DNA from: Aurantimonas sp. Leaf443
GTDB taxonomy: Bacteria > Pseudomonadota > Alphaproteobacteria > Rhizobiales > Rhizobiaceae
Assembly: GCF_001425575.1 (NCBI RefSeq)
Contig: NZ_LMRD01000001.1
Span: forward strand, 250,537-314,536
Direction of reading: 5' to 3'
DNA length: 64,000 nucleotides
A program made the translations under genes and the position numbers. The notes beneath the pieces are model-generated. The model saw only the letters and a program-made list of their open reading frames with translations, was not told where the DNA came from and made no database searches. Each line of letters starts with the position of its first letter. Position 1 is the first letter of the stretch. Shown here one piece after another: positions 38,060-47,516 of the stretch.

Positions 38060-39759
38060 CGGAGCGCCGCGTCCTCGGCCTCGCGCCGGGCCTCTTCGCG
38101 CAACGTCCGCCGCACGATCTTGCCCGAGGTCGTCAAGGGCAGGGCGTCCAGGAACGCGATCTCGCGCGGATATTCGTGCGCCGAGAGCCGCTCGCGCACG
38201 AAGCGCTTGAGGTTTTCCGCCAGCGCCGCGTCGGCAATCGTGCCCTCCATGGGGACGACATAGGCCTTCACGATCTCGGTGCGCACCGGGTCGGGCTTGC
38301 CGACGACGGCGGCGAGCTGCACGGCCGGGTGGGCCATCAGGCAGTCTTCCACCTCGCCGGGGCCGATGCGGTAGCCGGCGGAGGTGATGAGATCGTCATC
38401 GCGCCCGACGAACCGCACGTCGCCCTCGGCGTTCATCACGGCCTGGTCGCCGGTCATCAGCCAGTCGCCGCGGAACTTGTCGGCGCTGGCCTGCGGATCG
38501 TCGAGATAGCCGAGGAACATCACGGGGTCGGGGCGCCGGATCGCGATCGTGCCGGTCTCGCCAGGGGGCAGCACGTCCCCGTCCGGCGAGACGATGGCGA
38601 CCTCGTGGCCGGGCACAGCCCGCCCCGTCCAGCCGGGCCGCGACACGCCATAGGCGGCCGAGGAGCCGAGCACCATGTTGCATTCGGTCTGGCCGTAGAA
38701 CTCGTTGACGCTGGCGCGCAGCGCCTCGCTCGCCCAGGTCTGCGTGGCCGCCGGCAGCGTCTCGCCGGCCGAGCCGACGGTGCGCAGGTCGATCGCGGCG
38801 AGCGCCTCCGGATTCGCCGCGCCCTTCAGCATGCGCAGCGCCGTCGCCGGCAGGAAGGCGTTGCGCACCTTCTGCCGCGCCATCAGCTCGAAGGCCGCGC
38901 CCGCCTCGAAGCGGGCCCGCGTGAAGACCACGGGCACGCCGAGCGCCAGCGAGGGCAGGAGCGCGTTGAGGAGGCCGCCGGCCCAGGCCCAGTCGGACGG
39001 CGTCCACAGCCGGTCGCGCGCCTGCGGAAAGTCCTCGTGGTGGAAGCGCAGGCCCGGCAGGTGGCCGAGGAGGACCCGGTGCCCGTGCAGCGCGCCCTTC
39101 GGCGGGCCAGTCGTGCCGGAGGTGAAGATGAGGAGGGCCGGATCGTCGGGCGAGGTCTCGGCCATGGGCGCCTCGCGGCCGCGGCCGTCGCGCTCCACCG
39201 CCTCGAAGGCCTCGATGCCCGCACCCGCCCCGTCCACCGCGACGATGCCCGTCAGCGCCGGCAGCGGGGTCGAGACGGCCGAGAGAGTGGCAAGGCCCTC
39301 CGCGTCGGTGACGACGAGGGCGGCGCCCGAGCGGGCGAGGCGGAAGCCGAGCGCGTCGGGGCCGAAGCGCAGCGCGAGCGGCACGGCGACGGCGCCCAGA
39401 CGATAGACCGCGAGATGGGCGATGGCCGCCTCGAAGCTCTGCGGAAGCACGATCGCCACGCGGCTGCCGCGCGTCGCGCCGCGCCGCGCCAGACCCGCCG
39501 CCAGATCGCGCGAGCGCTGCGCCAGCGTGCCGTAGGTCATGGAGAGCGATGGCTCGGCGCCCCGGTCCTCGATGAGGCAGAGGCGTTCGGGCTGCACCGC
39601 CGCATAGGCGTCGGCGCAGGCCGCCGCGATGTTGTAGCGCTCCGGCAGGTCCCAGCGGAAGGCCTGGCGCAGGGTCCGGTAGCGGCGGTCGGCGGGCGCG
39701 GAAGCACCCGGTTCGGCGGTCGTTTCCGGGGCGGGGGAGGGCGTCTCAAGGTCGAGCAT
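38056..39759 (-). CDS. AMP-dependent acyl-CoA synthetase (acetyl/short-chain-like)
   Basis: A 567-residue AMP-forming ligase. P-loop IFTSGTTGPPKG, A5 NEFYGQTECNMVLG, A7 ADKFRGDWLMTGDQAVMN, A8 GRDDDLITSAGYRIGPGEVED and the catalytic lysine in TTSGKIVRRTLR are present. The order and WAWAGGLLNALLPSLALG resemble acetyl-CoA/medium-chain synthetases with a WxxG region. The acid substrate is unknown. It converges on the acetyltransferase gene with overlapping stop codons and is followed upstream by argO in the same direction. Confidence 0.91.
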   Translation of the reverse strand: MLDLETPSPAPETTAEPGASAPADRRYRTLRQAFRWDLPERYNIAAACADAYAAVQPERLCLIEDRGAEPSLSMTYGTLAQRSRDLAAGLARRGATRGSRVAIVLPQSFEAAIAHLAVYRLGAVAVPLALRFGPDALGFRLARSGAALVVTDAEGLATLSAVSTPLPALTGIVAVDGAGAGIEAFEAVERDGRGREAPMAETSPDDPALLIFTSGTTGPPKGALHGHRVLLGHLPGLRFHHEDFPQARDRLWTPSDWAWAGGLLNALLPSLALGVPVVFTRARFEAGAAFELMARQKVRNAFLPATALRMLKGAANPEALAAIDLRTVGSAGETLPAATQTWASEALRASVNEFYGQTECNMVLGSSAAYGVSRPGWTGRAVPGHEVAIVSPDGDVLPPGETGTIAIRRPDPVMFLGYLDDPQASADKFRGDWLMTGDQAVMNAEGDVRFVGRDDDLITSAGYRIGPGEVEDCLMAHPAVQLAAVVGKPDPVRTEIVKAYVVPMEGTIADAALAENLKRFVRERLSAHEYPREIAFLDALPLTTSGKIVRRTLREEARREAEDAALR

Positions 39760-39820
39760 GCGATCAGTCTAGCGCCGATCGCGCCCGCCGCCAGAGGTTT
39801 CTTGTGCAGTGCAGCAAATT

Positions 39821-40426
39821 TCATCCGCCGGTGAGGAGCCGCAGCGCGATCGCCGCCATCACGAGCGCGATCGCGCCGTCGAGCACGCGCCAGGCGGCAG
39901 GCCTTCCGAAGAGCGGGCGCAGGAAGCGCGCGCCGTAGCCGAGCGAGAAGAAGAAGGCGAAGGACGCCGCCATCGCGCCGAGGGCGAAGGCCGTCTCGCG
40001 CCCCGGATACTGGCGCGCGACGGACCCGACGAGGAGCACCGTGTCGAGATAGACATGCGGGTTGAGAAGGGTGAAGGCGAGACAGGACAGGAGCGTGGCG
40101 CGAAGGCTTGGCGGCGTCGCCCCCGTCGCGGCGAGGCTGGCGCCGCCGCGCCAGGCCGCGCGCGCGCTGCGCAGCGCATAGGCGACGAGAAAGGCCGCGC
40201 CGCCGTAGCGCAAGACGGGTTCGAGCGCCGGCAGGGCGGCGGTCGCCACGCCGAGGCCGGCCACGCCGAAGGCGATCAGCACCGCGTCGCAGACCGCGCA
40301 GGTGAGGCAGACGGCGAAGACGTGCCGCCCCGCCAGACCCTGCCGCAGGACGAAGGCGTTCTGCGCGCCGATGGCGACGATAAGGCCGAGGCCGAGGAGA
40401 AAGCCGGACAGGGCGGCGTCGGTCAT
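39821..40426 (-). CDS. LysE/ArgO family amino-acid exporter
   Basis: A 201-residue inner-membrane protein with about six hydrophobic helices. FLLGLGLIVAIGAQNAFVLRQGL and FTLLNPHVYLDTVLLVGS are the LysE/ArgO signature. It exports arginine or lysine. The divergent LysR-type gene at 40523 is the expected regulator. The 96-bp gap between them is AT-rich compared with its surroundings. Confidence 0.94.
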   Translation of the reverse strand: MTDAALSGFLLGLGLIVAIGAQNAFVLRQGLAGRHVFAVCLTCAVCDAVLIAFGVAGLGVATAALPALEPVLRYGGAAFLVAYALRSARAAWRGGASLAATGATPPSLRATLLSCLAFTLLNPHVYLDTVLLVGSVARQYPGRETAFALGAMAASFAFFFSLGYGARFLRPLFGRPAAWRVLDGAIALVMAAIALRLLTGG

Positions 40427-40522
40427 GGGGCGATCTCCGGTTCGTCGGGCGTCGTTGACTAGCGGAGGGAGGCGGCCTTAGTGAAATTCATAATCTTGAG
40501 CTCGATTAAGAAAAACTGATCC

Positions 40523-41404
40523 ATGCTGGACTACGCCCATCTGGCGGCGGTCGCCGCCGTGCTCTCGGCCGGCAGTTTCGAGAGGGCGGCGGCCGCCCTC
40601 GGCATCACGCCCTCGGCGGTCTCCCAGCGCGTCAAGCTTCTGGAGGAGCGGCTCGGCACCGTCCTCATCGTGCGCGGCGTGCCCTGCCGGGCCACCGAGG
40701 CGGGGCTGCGCCTGGCGCGCCATGTCGAGGCCGTGGGGCTTCTGGAGCGCGACCTCGGCGCCGATCTCGGCCTGTCCGGTCCGGGCGACAGCGCGGCGAT
40801 GCTGCGCATCGCGGTGAACGCCGACAGTCTTGCGACGTGGTTCGTGGACGCGATGGCGCGCTGCGAGGGCTTTCTGTTCGAACTCGTGCTGGACGACCAG
40901 GACCACAGCGCCGAGAGGCTGCGGCGCGGCGAGGTCTGCGCGGCCGTCTCCGCGCTCGCCGGCGGCGTGCAGGGCTGCTCCAGCCGGCCGCTCGGGGCCC
41001 TGCGCTACCGCGCCACCGCGAGCCCCGCCTTCCTCGCCCGCTGGTTCGCCGATGGCGTGAGCGCCCAGACGCTCGGCCGCGCGCCCTCGCTGCGCTTCGA
41101 TGCCAAGGACGAATTGCAGGCGCGCTGGATGGAGACGATCGTCGGCGCCGCGCCGCCGGTGCCCTGCCATCGCCTGCCCTCGAGCCGCGCCTTTCTGGAT
41201 GGCGCGCGGGCCGGCCTCGGCTGGGGGATGAATCCGCACTGCCTCGTGGCGGAGGATCTGGCGCGCGGGCGCCTCGTCGAGCTCGTGCCCGGCCGCCCGC
41301 TCGACGTCGCGCTCCACTGGCACGTGTCGCGGATCGTGGAGCCGGCGCTGCGGTCGGTGACGGCCGCCGTCATCGCCGCCGCCGGGCGGTCGCTCCTGCG
41401 CTGA
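40523..41404 (+). CDS. argP: LysR-type regulator ArgP/LysG family
   Basis: A 293-residue LysR regulator. The winged-helix DNA-binding domain (MLDYAHLAAVAAVLSAGSFERAAAALGITPSAVSQRVKLLEERLG) is typical of ArgP/LysG, and the C-terminal effector domain includes FELVLDDQDHSAERLRRGEVCAAVS. ArgP senses lysine/arginine and activates the divergent exporter gene. The imperfect dyad CTTGAGCTCGATTAAG just before the gene is a candidate operator. Confidence 0.93.
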   Translation: MLDYAHLAAVAAVLSAGSFERAAAALGITPSAVSQRVKLLEERLGTVLIVRGVPCRATEAGLRLARHVEAVGLLERDLGADLGLSGPGDSAAMLRIAVNADSLATWFVDAMARCEGFLFELVLDDQDHSAERLRRGEVCAAVSALAGGVQGCSSRPLGALRYRATASPAFLARWFADGVSAQTLGRAPSLRFDAKDELQARWMETIVGAAPPVPCHRLPSSRAFLDGARAGLGWGMNPHCLVAEDLARGRLVELVPGRPLDVALHWHVSRIVEPALRSVTAAVIAAAGRSLLR

Positions 41405-41423
41405 CGTCTCGCGCGCGCCGATG

Positions 41424-42494
41424 TCAGCCGTGCCTGGAGAGGCGGGTGAAATGGCCCATCTTGCGGCCCGGCCGGGCCTCGGCCTTGCCGTAGAGGTGGA
41501 GGACGGTCTCGGGTTCGGACAGGAGCGCCTGGACCCGCGAGATCTCCGAGCCGATGAGGTTCTCCATCGAGGCGTCGCTGTGGCGGCGCGGATCGCCGAG
41601 CGGGGCTCCGACGACGGCGCGCACATGCTGCTCGAACTGCGAGACGGCGCAGGCCGCCTCGGTCCAGTGGCCGGAATTGTGCACGCGCGGCGCGATCTCG
41701 TTGACGATGACGGCGCCCGTCTCCAGCACGAAGAACTCGACCCCGACGACGCCGACATAGGCGAGGCGTTCGAGGATGGTCGTCGTCACCGAAAAGACCT
41801 GCCGGCGCGTGTCGGCGTCGATCCGGCCGGGCACGCAGGAGCGGCGCAGGATGCCGAGCGAGTGCATGTTCTCCGCCGGGTCGAAGCAGCGCACCGTGCC
41901 GTCGGTGCCGCGCGCGGCCACCACCGAACATTCGAAGGCGAAGGGCACCTTCTTCTCGAGGATGGAGGGCACGGAGCCGAGGCTCTCGAAGGCGCCCTCG
42001 AACGGGCCCTCGCGCCGGATCGTCGCCTGACCCTTGCCGTCGTAGCCGAAACGGCGCGTCTTCAGGATGCAGTCGCCGTCGAGATCGACGAGCGCGTGGC
42101 CGATCTCCTCCACGCGGTCCACCGCGCGCCAGAGCGCGGTCTCGACCCCGATCCCGTTGAGGAAGGCCTTCTCCACCACGCGGTCCTGCGCGACCTCCAG
42201 CGCCTCGGCAGGTGGGTAGAGCGGGGCGTCGGCCCTGGCCGCGGCGCGCACGGGCTCGACCGGCACGTTCTCGAACTCGTAGGTCACGACATCGGCCCGG
42301 GCGAAGAGCGCGGCGAGCGCGGCCGCGTCGTCATAGGCGGCGACGATGCAGTCGTTGGCGACCTGCGCGGCCGGGCAGGCGGCGTCGGGATCGAGCACGA
42401 TGGTGCGATAGCCGAGGCGCGCGGCGGCCATGGCGAGCATGCGCGCGAGCTGGCCGCCGCCCAGGATGCCGATCGTCGAATCGGATGCGAGCAT
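41424..42494 (-). CDS. purK: 5-(carboxyamino)imidazole ribonucleotide synthase (PurK)
   Basis: A 356-residue ATP-grasp enzyme of purine biosynthesis that adds bicarbonate to AIR. Seen are TIGILGGGQLARMLAMAAARLGY, VVTYEFENVP, LKTRRFGYDGKGQ, FECSVVAARG, EFFVLETGAVIVNEIAPRVHNSGHWT and HLYGKAEARPGRKMGH. It starts eight bases after purE; the two act in sequence. Confidence 0.97.
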   Translation of the reverse strand: MLASDSTIGILGGGQLARMLAMAAARLGYRTIVLDPDAACPAAQVANDCIVAAYDDAAALAALFARADVVTYEFENVPVEPVRAAARADAPLYPPAEALEVAQDRVVEKAFLNGIGVETALWRAVDRVEEIGHALVDLDGDCILKTRRFGYDGKGQATIRREGPFEGAFESLGSVPSILEKKVPFAFECSVVAARGTDGTVRCFDPAENMHSLGILRRSCVPGRIDADTRRQVFSVTTTILERLAYVGVVGVEFFVLETGAVIVNEIAPRVHNSGHWTEAACAVSQFEQHVRAVVGAPLGDPRRHSDASMENLIGSEISRVQALLSEPETVLHLYGKAEARPGRKMGHFTRLSRHG

Positions 42495-42502
42495 GGGGCG
42501 GC

Positions 42503-43006
42503 TCAGGCCTCGTCGACCGGGGTGAGGGCGACGCTGTCGGTCTGCGCGGCGCGATAGGCGTCGAGCCGTTCGGCGAGCGCCTCGTCGCCGAGCGCGAGCA
42601 CAGCCGCCGCCAGGAGCGCGGCGTTGACGGCGCCGGCGCGCCCGATCGCCAGCGTGCCGACGGGAATGCCGGCGGGCATCTGCACGATGGACAGGAGGCT
42701 GTCCTTGCCCGACAGGGCCTTCGATTCCACCGGCACGCCGAAGACGGGAAGCGGGGTGAGGGAGGCGGCCATGCCCGGCAGATGGGCCGCGCCGCCCGCG
42801 CCCGCGATCACGATCTTGAACCCTTCGGCCTTGGCGCCGCGGGCGAAGTCGAACAGGCGCTCGGGCGTGCGATGGGCCGAGACGATGCGCGCCTCGTGGG
42901 CGATGGCGAGCCTGTCGAGCGTCTCGGCCGCATGGCGCATCACCGGCCAGTCCGACTGGCTGCCCATGATGATGGCGACGGGCGGGCGGGTCTTCGCCGC
43001 GCTCAC
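42503..43006 (-). CDS. purE: N5-carboxyaminoimidazole ribonucleotide mutase (PurE)
   Basis: A 167-residue class I PurE. Signature segments: [54 protein letters not shown] and [34 protein letters not shown]. It converts N5-CAIR to CAIR. The GTG start overlaps the ydcH stop (GTGA), and the longer in-frame extension is not PurE-like. The order ydcH-purE-purK is common in alphaproteobacteria. Confidence 0.97.
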   Translation of the reverse strand: MSAAKTRPPVAIIMGSQSDWPVMRHAAETLDRLAIAHEARIVSAHRTPERLFDFARGAKAEGFKIVIAGAGGAAHLPGMAASLTPLPVFGVPVESKALSGKDSLLSIVQMPAGIPVGTLAIGRAGAVNAALLAAAVLALGDEALAERLDAYRAAQTDSVALTPVDEA

Positions 43007-43212
43007 GCGATGATGTCCGGGATGAGCTTGTCCTCCACGTCCTGGAGGCGGTCCTTGATGGCGAGCTTCTTCTTCTTCATGCGCTGCACCGCGAGCCGAT
43101 CGCAGCCGGTCGCCTCCATCGCGTTCACGGCCATGTCGAAATCGGCATGTTCCTGCCTGAGCCGCGCGAGCTGGAGGCGAAGCTCCGCCTGTTCCTGATC
43201 CGCCATTCGCAT
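43003..43212 (-). CDS. YdcH family (DUF465) small protein, copy 1
   Basis: A 69-residue helical protein: [20 protein letters not shown] then a hydrophilic helix ending [19 protein letters not shown], typical of DUF465. ATGs at 43212 and 43206 are both possible; a GGAGA lies 12 bases before the first. Function unknown. It overlaps purE by four bases, so it is co-translated with purine genes. A paralogue is divergent at 43428. Confidence 0.88.
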   Translation of the reverse strand: MRMADQEQAELRLQLARLRQEHADFDMAVNAMEATGCDRLAVQRMKKKKLAIKDRLQDVEDKLIPDIIA

Positions 43213-43379
43213 CGTGTCGCACTGTCTCCCGCGCATCGGACTGGATCGGCGAATCGCGTCCGCCGCAGGGCCGGCCGCACGTCGCGCGCGAAGCTTAGCA
43301 AAGCCGCCCGTCCGGCGATACGCCAAGCTTTTGCCGTTCGACAGTCCGACGGTTTTGTGACACGCTCGACGGGCCCATG

Positions 43380-43394
43380 TCACGGTTTCCGTGA
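43380..43394. promoter_or_regulatory. Palindrome TCACGG-TTT-CCGTGA in the ydcH intergenic region
   Basis: A perfect 6+3+6 palindrome 33 bases before the second ydcH ATG, followed by another CCGTGACG at 43400-43407 and preceded by TTGTGACACG near 43355. Repeated CGTGA half-sites suggest an operator or mRNA hairpin; no known regulator site is matched. Confidence 0.35.
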
Positions 43395-43427
43395 GGCTTC
43401 CGTGACGAAACCATGAAGGGAGAAGCC

Positions 43428-43604
43428 ATGTCCTTGGATAACCATCTCGCCGTCCTGGAGCAGCGTCACACGGTGCTGGATCAGGAGATTTCGGCTGCGC
43501 TGGCGTCTAAGCCGGCCATGTCCGACATCGAGCTGAAGGAGATGAAGCTGAAGAAGCTGCATCTGAAGGAAGAGATCGAGCGTCTGAGAACATCGCGTAA
43601 CTAA
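43428..43604 (+). CDS. YdcH family (DUF465) small protein, copy 2
   Basis: A 58-residue DUF465 protein: MSLDNHLAVLEQRHTVLDQEI...LKKLHLKEEIERL. The ATG at 43428 has AGGGAGAA nine bases upstream and is preferred to the ATG at 43413. It is divergent from copy 1 across 215 bp. The two differ in sequence, so they are not a recent duplication. Function is unknown. Confidence 0.88.
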   Translation: MSLDNHLAVLEQRHTVLDQEISAALASKPAMSDIELKEMKLKKLHLKEEIERLRTSRN

Positions 43605-43772
43605 TCGTGGCGTAGACTGGCATGCCCGGGCGCGGTGTACCGCCGCGTCCGGTTCGAGACCGCAGGCCCCGCGCGTCGCGCCGGGCCGAGCCGAGGGGGC
43701 CGGGATGGCCGTCTCGCCGACCCGCCCGCCGCAGCGCCCCGCCCGGCCGCGAACGGCCGGCCCCGCTTCGCT

Positions 43773-45404
43773 TCAGCCCGCCATCTTGCGCAGGACGTAT
43801 TTCTGGATCTTGCCCGTCGAGGTCTTCGGGATCTCCGAGAAGCGGATCTCCTTGGGGCATTTGAAGCGCGCCAGCTTCGTGCGGCAATGCTCCATCAGCT
43901 CCGCCTCGCTCGCCGTGCGGCCGGGCTTCAGCTCCACGAAGGCGAGCGGCGTCTCGCCCCATTTCTCGTCCGGCTTGGCGACGACGGCGGCCGAGGCCAC
44001 GGCCGGGTGCTCGTAGAGCGCGTTCTCCACCTCGATGGACGAGATGTTCTCGCCGCCGGAGATGATGATGTCCTTGGCGCGGTCCTTCAGCTCGATATAG
44101 CCGTCCTCGTGCAGCACGCCGAGATCGCCGGAGTGGAACCAGCCGCCGGCGAAGGCCTCCGCGCTCGCCTCCGGGTTCTTCAGATAGCCGCGCATCACGA
44201 TATTGCCGCGGAACATCACCTCGCCGATCGTCTCGCCGTCGGCCGGCACGCTCTCCATCGTCTTGGGATCGCGCACCGAAAGGGCCTCGAGCGCGGTGTA
44301 GCGCACGCCCTGGCGCGCCGTCTGGGCGGCGCGCGCGGCCGGCTCCAGCGCGTTCCACGCCGCCTTCCACTCGTTGACGACGGCCGGACCGTAGGTCTCC
44401 GTCAGCCCGTAGAGATGGGTCACCTCGAAGCCGGCCTCGCGCATGCCGGCGAGCACGGACTGCGGCGGCGGGGCGGCGGCGGTGTTGAAGGTGACGGTCT
44501 GCGTGAAGGGGCGCTTCTCGGCCTCCGGCGCGTTGACGAGCGTGGCCATCACGATCGGCGCGCCGCACAGATGCGTCACCCCGTGGTCGGCGATCGCGTC
44601 GTACATGGCCTTGGCGCGCACCCAGCGCAGGCACACATGCGTGCCCGCCTGCACCGAGAGCGTCCAGGGGAAGCACCAGCCGTTGCAGTGGAACATCGGC
44701 AGCGTCCAGAGATAGACCGGGTGGCGGCCCATCTGCGCGGCGACGACATTGGCGTATCCCATCAGCGCGGCGCCGCGATGGTGGTAGACGACGCCCTTCG
44801 GGTTGCCCGTCGTGCCCGACGTGTAGTTCAGCGAGATCGCGTCCCACTCGTCCCGCGGCATGGTCCAGGCGAAGTCGGGATCGCCGGAGGAAACGAGCGC
44901 CTCGTAGTCGAGCGTGCCGATGCGCGCACCCTTGGCGGCCGGCGCGTCCAGCGGAAATTCCGGGTCGTCGTAATCGACGACGAGGAGGCGCGCGCCGAGC
45001 TTGTCCAGCGCCTGTGCCATCACGGCGGAGAACTCGCGGTCGACGATGACGACCTTCGCCTCCGAGTGGCGCAGCTGGAAGGCGATGATCTCCGCGTCGA
45101 GCCGGGTGTTGATCGAGAGGAGCACCGCGCCCAGCATCGGCACGCCGTGATGGGCCTCCAGCATGGCGGGCGTGTTGGACAGCATGACCGCCACCGTCTC
45201 GCCGCGCGCCACGCCGTGCGCCGAAAGCGCCGAGGCGAGCGCCCGCGAGCGGCGGTAGAAGGCGGCATAGGTCAGGCGCTGCGCGCCGTGGATCACCGCG
45301 ACATGGTCGGGGAAGACGGCGGCGGCGCGCTCCAGATGCGTCAGCGGCGTCAGCGGCTGGTAGTTCGCCGCGTTGCGGTCGAGATGCTCGTCGTAGATGC
45401 CCAT
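43773..45404 (-). CDS. Acyl-CoA synthetase (long-chain/DmdB-like)
   Basis: A 543-residue AMP-forming ligase. Motifs: [73 protein letters not shown] and the catalytic lysine in [41 protein letters not shown] and the [15 protein letters not shown] region fit acyl-CoA synthetases of the plant AAE/DmdB relatives. Substrate unknown. ATG at 45404 is the family start. It is divergent from the thiE-like gene. Confidence 0.93.
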   Translation of the reverse strand: MGIYDEHLDRNAANYQPLTPLTHLERAAAVFPDHVAVIHGAQRLTYAAFYRRSRALASALSAHGVARGETVAVMLSNTPAMLEAHHGVPMLGAVLLSINTRLDAEIIAFQLRHSEAKVVIVDREFSAVMAQALDKLGARLLVVDYDDPEFPLDAPAAKGARIGTLDYEALVSSGDPDFAWTMPRDEWDAISLNYTSGTTGNPKGVVYHHRGAALMGYANVVAAQMGRHPVYLWTLPMFHCNGWCFPWTLSVQAGTHVCLRWVRAKAMYDAIADHGVTHLCGAPIVMATLVNAPEAEKRPFTQTVTFNTAAAPPPQSVLAGMREAGFEVTHLYGLTETYGPAVVNEWKAAWNALEPAARAAQTARQGVRYTALEALSVRDPKTMESVPADGETIGEVMFRGNIVMRGYLKNPEASAEAFAGGWFHSGDLGVLHEDGYIELKDRAKDIIISGGENISSIEVENALYEHPAVASAAVVAKPDEKWGETPLAFVELKPGRTASEAELMEHCRTKLARFKCPKEIRFSEIPKTSTGKIQKYVLRKMAG

Positions 45405-45636
45405 GCTGCCCTCCCCGGTGCCGGCCGTCCGCTCGTCCCATAAGCGATCGCGAAAGCCTCTGCCAGAGCGCGGACGGGGAAGGGGCGAGCGGTCCGAAAC
45501 CCGCCGCAAAGCACCGCTACCCCGCATCGCCGACGCCCGGCGCGCCGACGCCTGTTCCACAGCGCCCGCGCGATGGGCTATGCAGGTTCGAAACGCCGGC
45601 ACGTCGCCGCCCCGAACGATCAAGGCCCCCGCCGCA

Positions 45637-46299
45637 ATGGCCCCCATTCCCGAAGACTACATCCGCCCCCGGCTCGTGCTCGTGACGACGCCGCTCGCCG
45701 ACGGGGACGCCGCCGAGCGGCTGCGCGCGGCGCTGTCGGGCGGCGACGTCGCCTCGGTCCTCATCGACCGCGCCGGCCGCGAGGACGCCGCCTTCCAGGA
45801 TCTGGCCGAGACGCTCGTGCCGATCGTGCAGGAGGCGGGGGCGGCGGCGATCGTCGTCGACGATTCCCGCTGCGCCGGCCGCGTCCGGGCCGACGGGCTG
45901 CATCTGACGGGCGGCGACATCGAGGCGCTCGCCGAGAGCGTCGAGCGCTATGCGCCCAAGCTCATCGTCGGCGGTTCGGGCTTCGAGACGCGCCACGACG
46001 CGCTGGAGGCGGGCGAGAAGCTGCCCGACTACATCCTCTTCGGCCGCCTCGCCGCCGACGTCGCCGACGAGCCGCACCGCAAGGATCTGGCCATGGCGCA
46101 ATGGTGGGCGACCATCGTGGAGATTCCCTGCATCGTGCTCGGCGGGCGCTCTCTGGAGAGCCTGCCCCTGGCCATCGAGACGGGCGCCGAGTTCATCGCG
46201 CTCTCGGCCGCCGTCTTCGAGGAGGGCGCCGACCCGGCCGAGCGCGTCGCCGCCGCCAACGCCGCCTTCGACGCGGACGCGGCGAGGACCGCGGCGTGA
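45637..46299 (+). CDS. Thiamine-phosphate-synthase-like TIM-barrel protein (divergent ThiE)
   Basis: A 220-residue ThiE/TenI-type barrel. Comparable segments are RPRLVLVTTP, GAAAIVVDDSRCAGRVRADGLHLTGGD, KLIVGGSGFETRHDALEAGEKLPDYILFG and PCIVLGGRSLESLPLAIETGAEFIALSAAVF. The canonical diphosphate-binding HLGQED and SxHT segments and the TKP loop are changed, so thiamine phosphate synthase activity is not assured. Its stop overlaps the GTG of a Sel1-repeat gene (GTGA). No other thiamine gene is near. Confidence 0.82.
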   Translation: MAPIPEDYIRPRLVLVTTPLADGDAAERLRAALSGGDVASVLIDRAGREDAAFQDLAETLVPIVQEAGAAAIVVDDSRCAGRVRADGLHLTGGDIEALAESVERYAPKLIVGGSGFETRHDALEAGEKLPDYILFGRLAADVADEPHRKDLAMAQWWATIVEIPCIVLGGRSLESLPLAIETGAEFIALSAAVFEEGADPAERVAAANAAFDADAARTAA

Positions 46300-47315
46300 G
46301 CCGGGCGGCCCGCGCGGGCGCCGCCCTTGCGGCCGCCCTCGGTCTCCTCTCGGCCCTCCCGGCCCTCGCCGCAGGGCCAAGCGCCGATCTGCCCGCCGAG
46401 GTCCTGAAGGACGGCGTCAAGGGTCCGGTCCTGCCGGTGCCCTCGGCCGCCGCCGAAGACGCGGCCAAGGCGCCCGCCAAGGCGCCGACGGGGAGCGATC
46501 TCGCCTACGGGGCCTTCCAGCGCGGCTTCTACATCACCGCCGAGCGCCTCGCCGAGCCGCTCGCCAATCTCGGCGACCCCGCCGCGCAGACGCTTCTGGG
46601 CGAGATCTATTCGCGCGGCCTCGGCATGCCGCAGGACCTGTCGAAGGCGGCGCACTGGTACGAGGCGGCGGCCGCCTCGGGCAGCGCCGAGGGGCAGTTC
46701 CGCTACGCCATGATGCTCCTCGACGGCACGGCCGTCGGCCAGGACGTGGCCAAGGCGCGCGACCTGATGAAGGCGGCGGCCGATGCCGGCCTGCCGCTCG
46801 CCGAGTACAATTTCGCGCAGATGCTCATCCAGGCGTCCCCGGCCAGCGGCTTCGAGGAGGCGCGGACCTATTTCCAGCGCGCCGCCGAGGCGGGCGTCTC
46901 GGACGCGCAATACGCCATGGCCCAGCTCTTCATCTACGGGCGCGGGGGCGCGGCGGACCTTGCCAAGGCGCGCGGCTGGCTGCGCGCGGCCTCCATCAAC
47001 GGTCACGAGACCGCGCAGATCGAGTACGGGATCTGGCTCATCAACGGCAAGGGCGGCGAGGCGCGCCCGAAGGACGGGTTCCTGTTCCTGCGCCGGGCGG
47101 CCGAACTCGGCAATCCGATCGCCATCAACCGCATCGCCCATCTCTACAAGGACGGCATCGGCACCGCGCCGGACGCGGTGGCCGCCGCCAAATGGGCGGT
47201 CCTCGCCAAGCGCGTGGAGAACACCGACCCGACGCTCGACGACTTCTTCCGCGGGCTCGACCCGGCCGCCCAGAAGGCCGCGCTCGAGGCCGCCAACCGC
47301 TTCCGATCGAGCTGA
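46296..47315 (+). CDS. Secreted Sel1-repeat (TPR-like) protein
   Basis: A 339-residue protein. A signal peptide (residues 1-26, ending ALAAG) is followed by a Pro/Ala linker and at least six Sel1-like repeats (e.g. AQTLLGEIYSRGLGMPQDLSKAAHWYEAAA, AQYAMAQLFIYGRGGAADLAKARGWLRAA). Such proteins scaffold interactions in the periplasm. The GTG start overlaps the ThiE-like stop. The partner is unknown. Confidence 0.9.
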   Translation: MSRAARAGAALAAALGLLSALPALAAGPSADLPAEVLKDGVKGPVLPVPSAAAEDAAKAPAKAPTGSDLAYGAFQRGFYITAERLAEPLANLGDPAAQTLLGEIYSRGLGMPQDLSKAAHWYEAAAASGSAEGQFRYAMMLLDGTAVGQDVAKARDLMKAAADAGLPLAEYNFAQMLIQASPASGFEEARTYFQRAAEAGVSDAQYAMAQLFIYGRGGAADLAKARGWLRAASINGHETAQIEYGIWLINGKGGEARPKDGFLFLRRAAELGNPIAINRIAHLYKDGIGTAPDAVAAAKWAVLAKRVENTDPTLDDFFRGLDPAAQKAALEAANRFRSS

Positions 47316-47364
47316 CTGGCGCGTCTCGCGGCGAGACGTGAGGCGGGGCGGGCGCCCGTCAGGC

Positions 47365-47393
47365 TTGAACGGGGCGCGTCTTTATGGTGATAA
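47365..47393 (+). promoter_or_regulatory. Predicted promoter of efp
   Basis: TTGAAC (47365-47370), 17 bases, TGATAA (47388-47393). The start point would leave a leader of about 115 bases that includes the palindrome at 47439. Confidence 0.45.
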
Positions 47394-47438
47394 GCCCAGG
47401 AATTCGACAGATGCCGCCGACGGCCGTGCGCGCCGGAG

Positions 47439-47460
47439 CCCCACCCCGCAAGGGGAGGGC
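47439..47460. repeat. CCCC/GGGG hairpin in the efp leader
   Basis: CCACCCC-GCAA-GGGGAGG forms a stem with one A/A mismatch, close to the start of efp. This GC-rich short hairpin resembles intergenic palindromes common in alphaproteobacteria. It differs from the CCTTCTCCCG family at 5402 and 56734. Confidence 0.4.
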
Positions 47461-47516
47461 GATGCGGTTTTGCCCCACCGTGTCCGCTGTGCCGGCGCAG
47501 ATTTGAGAAGACGAGC

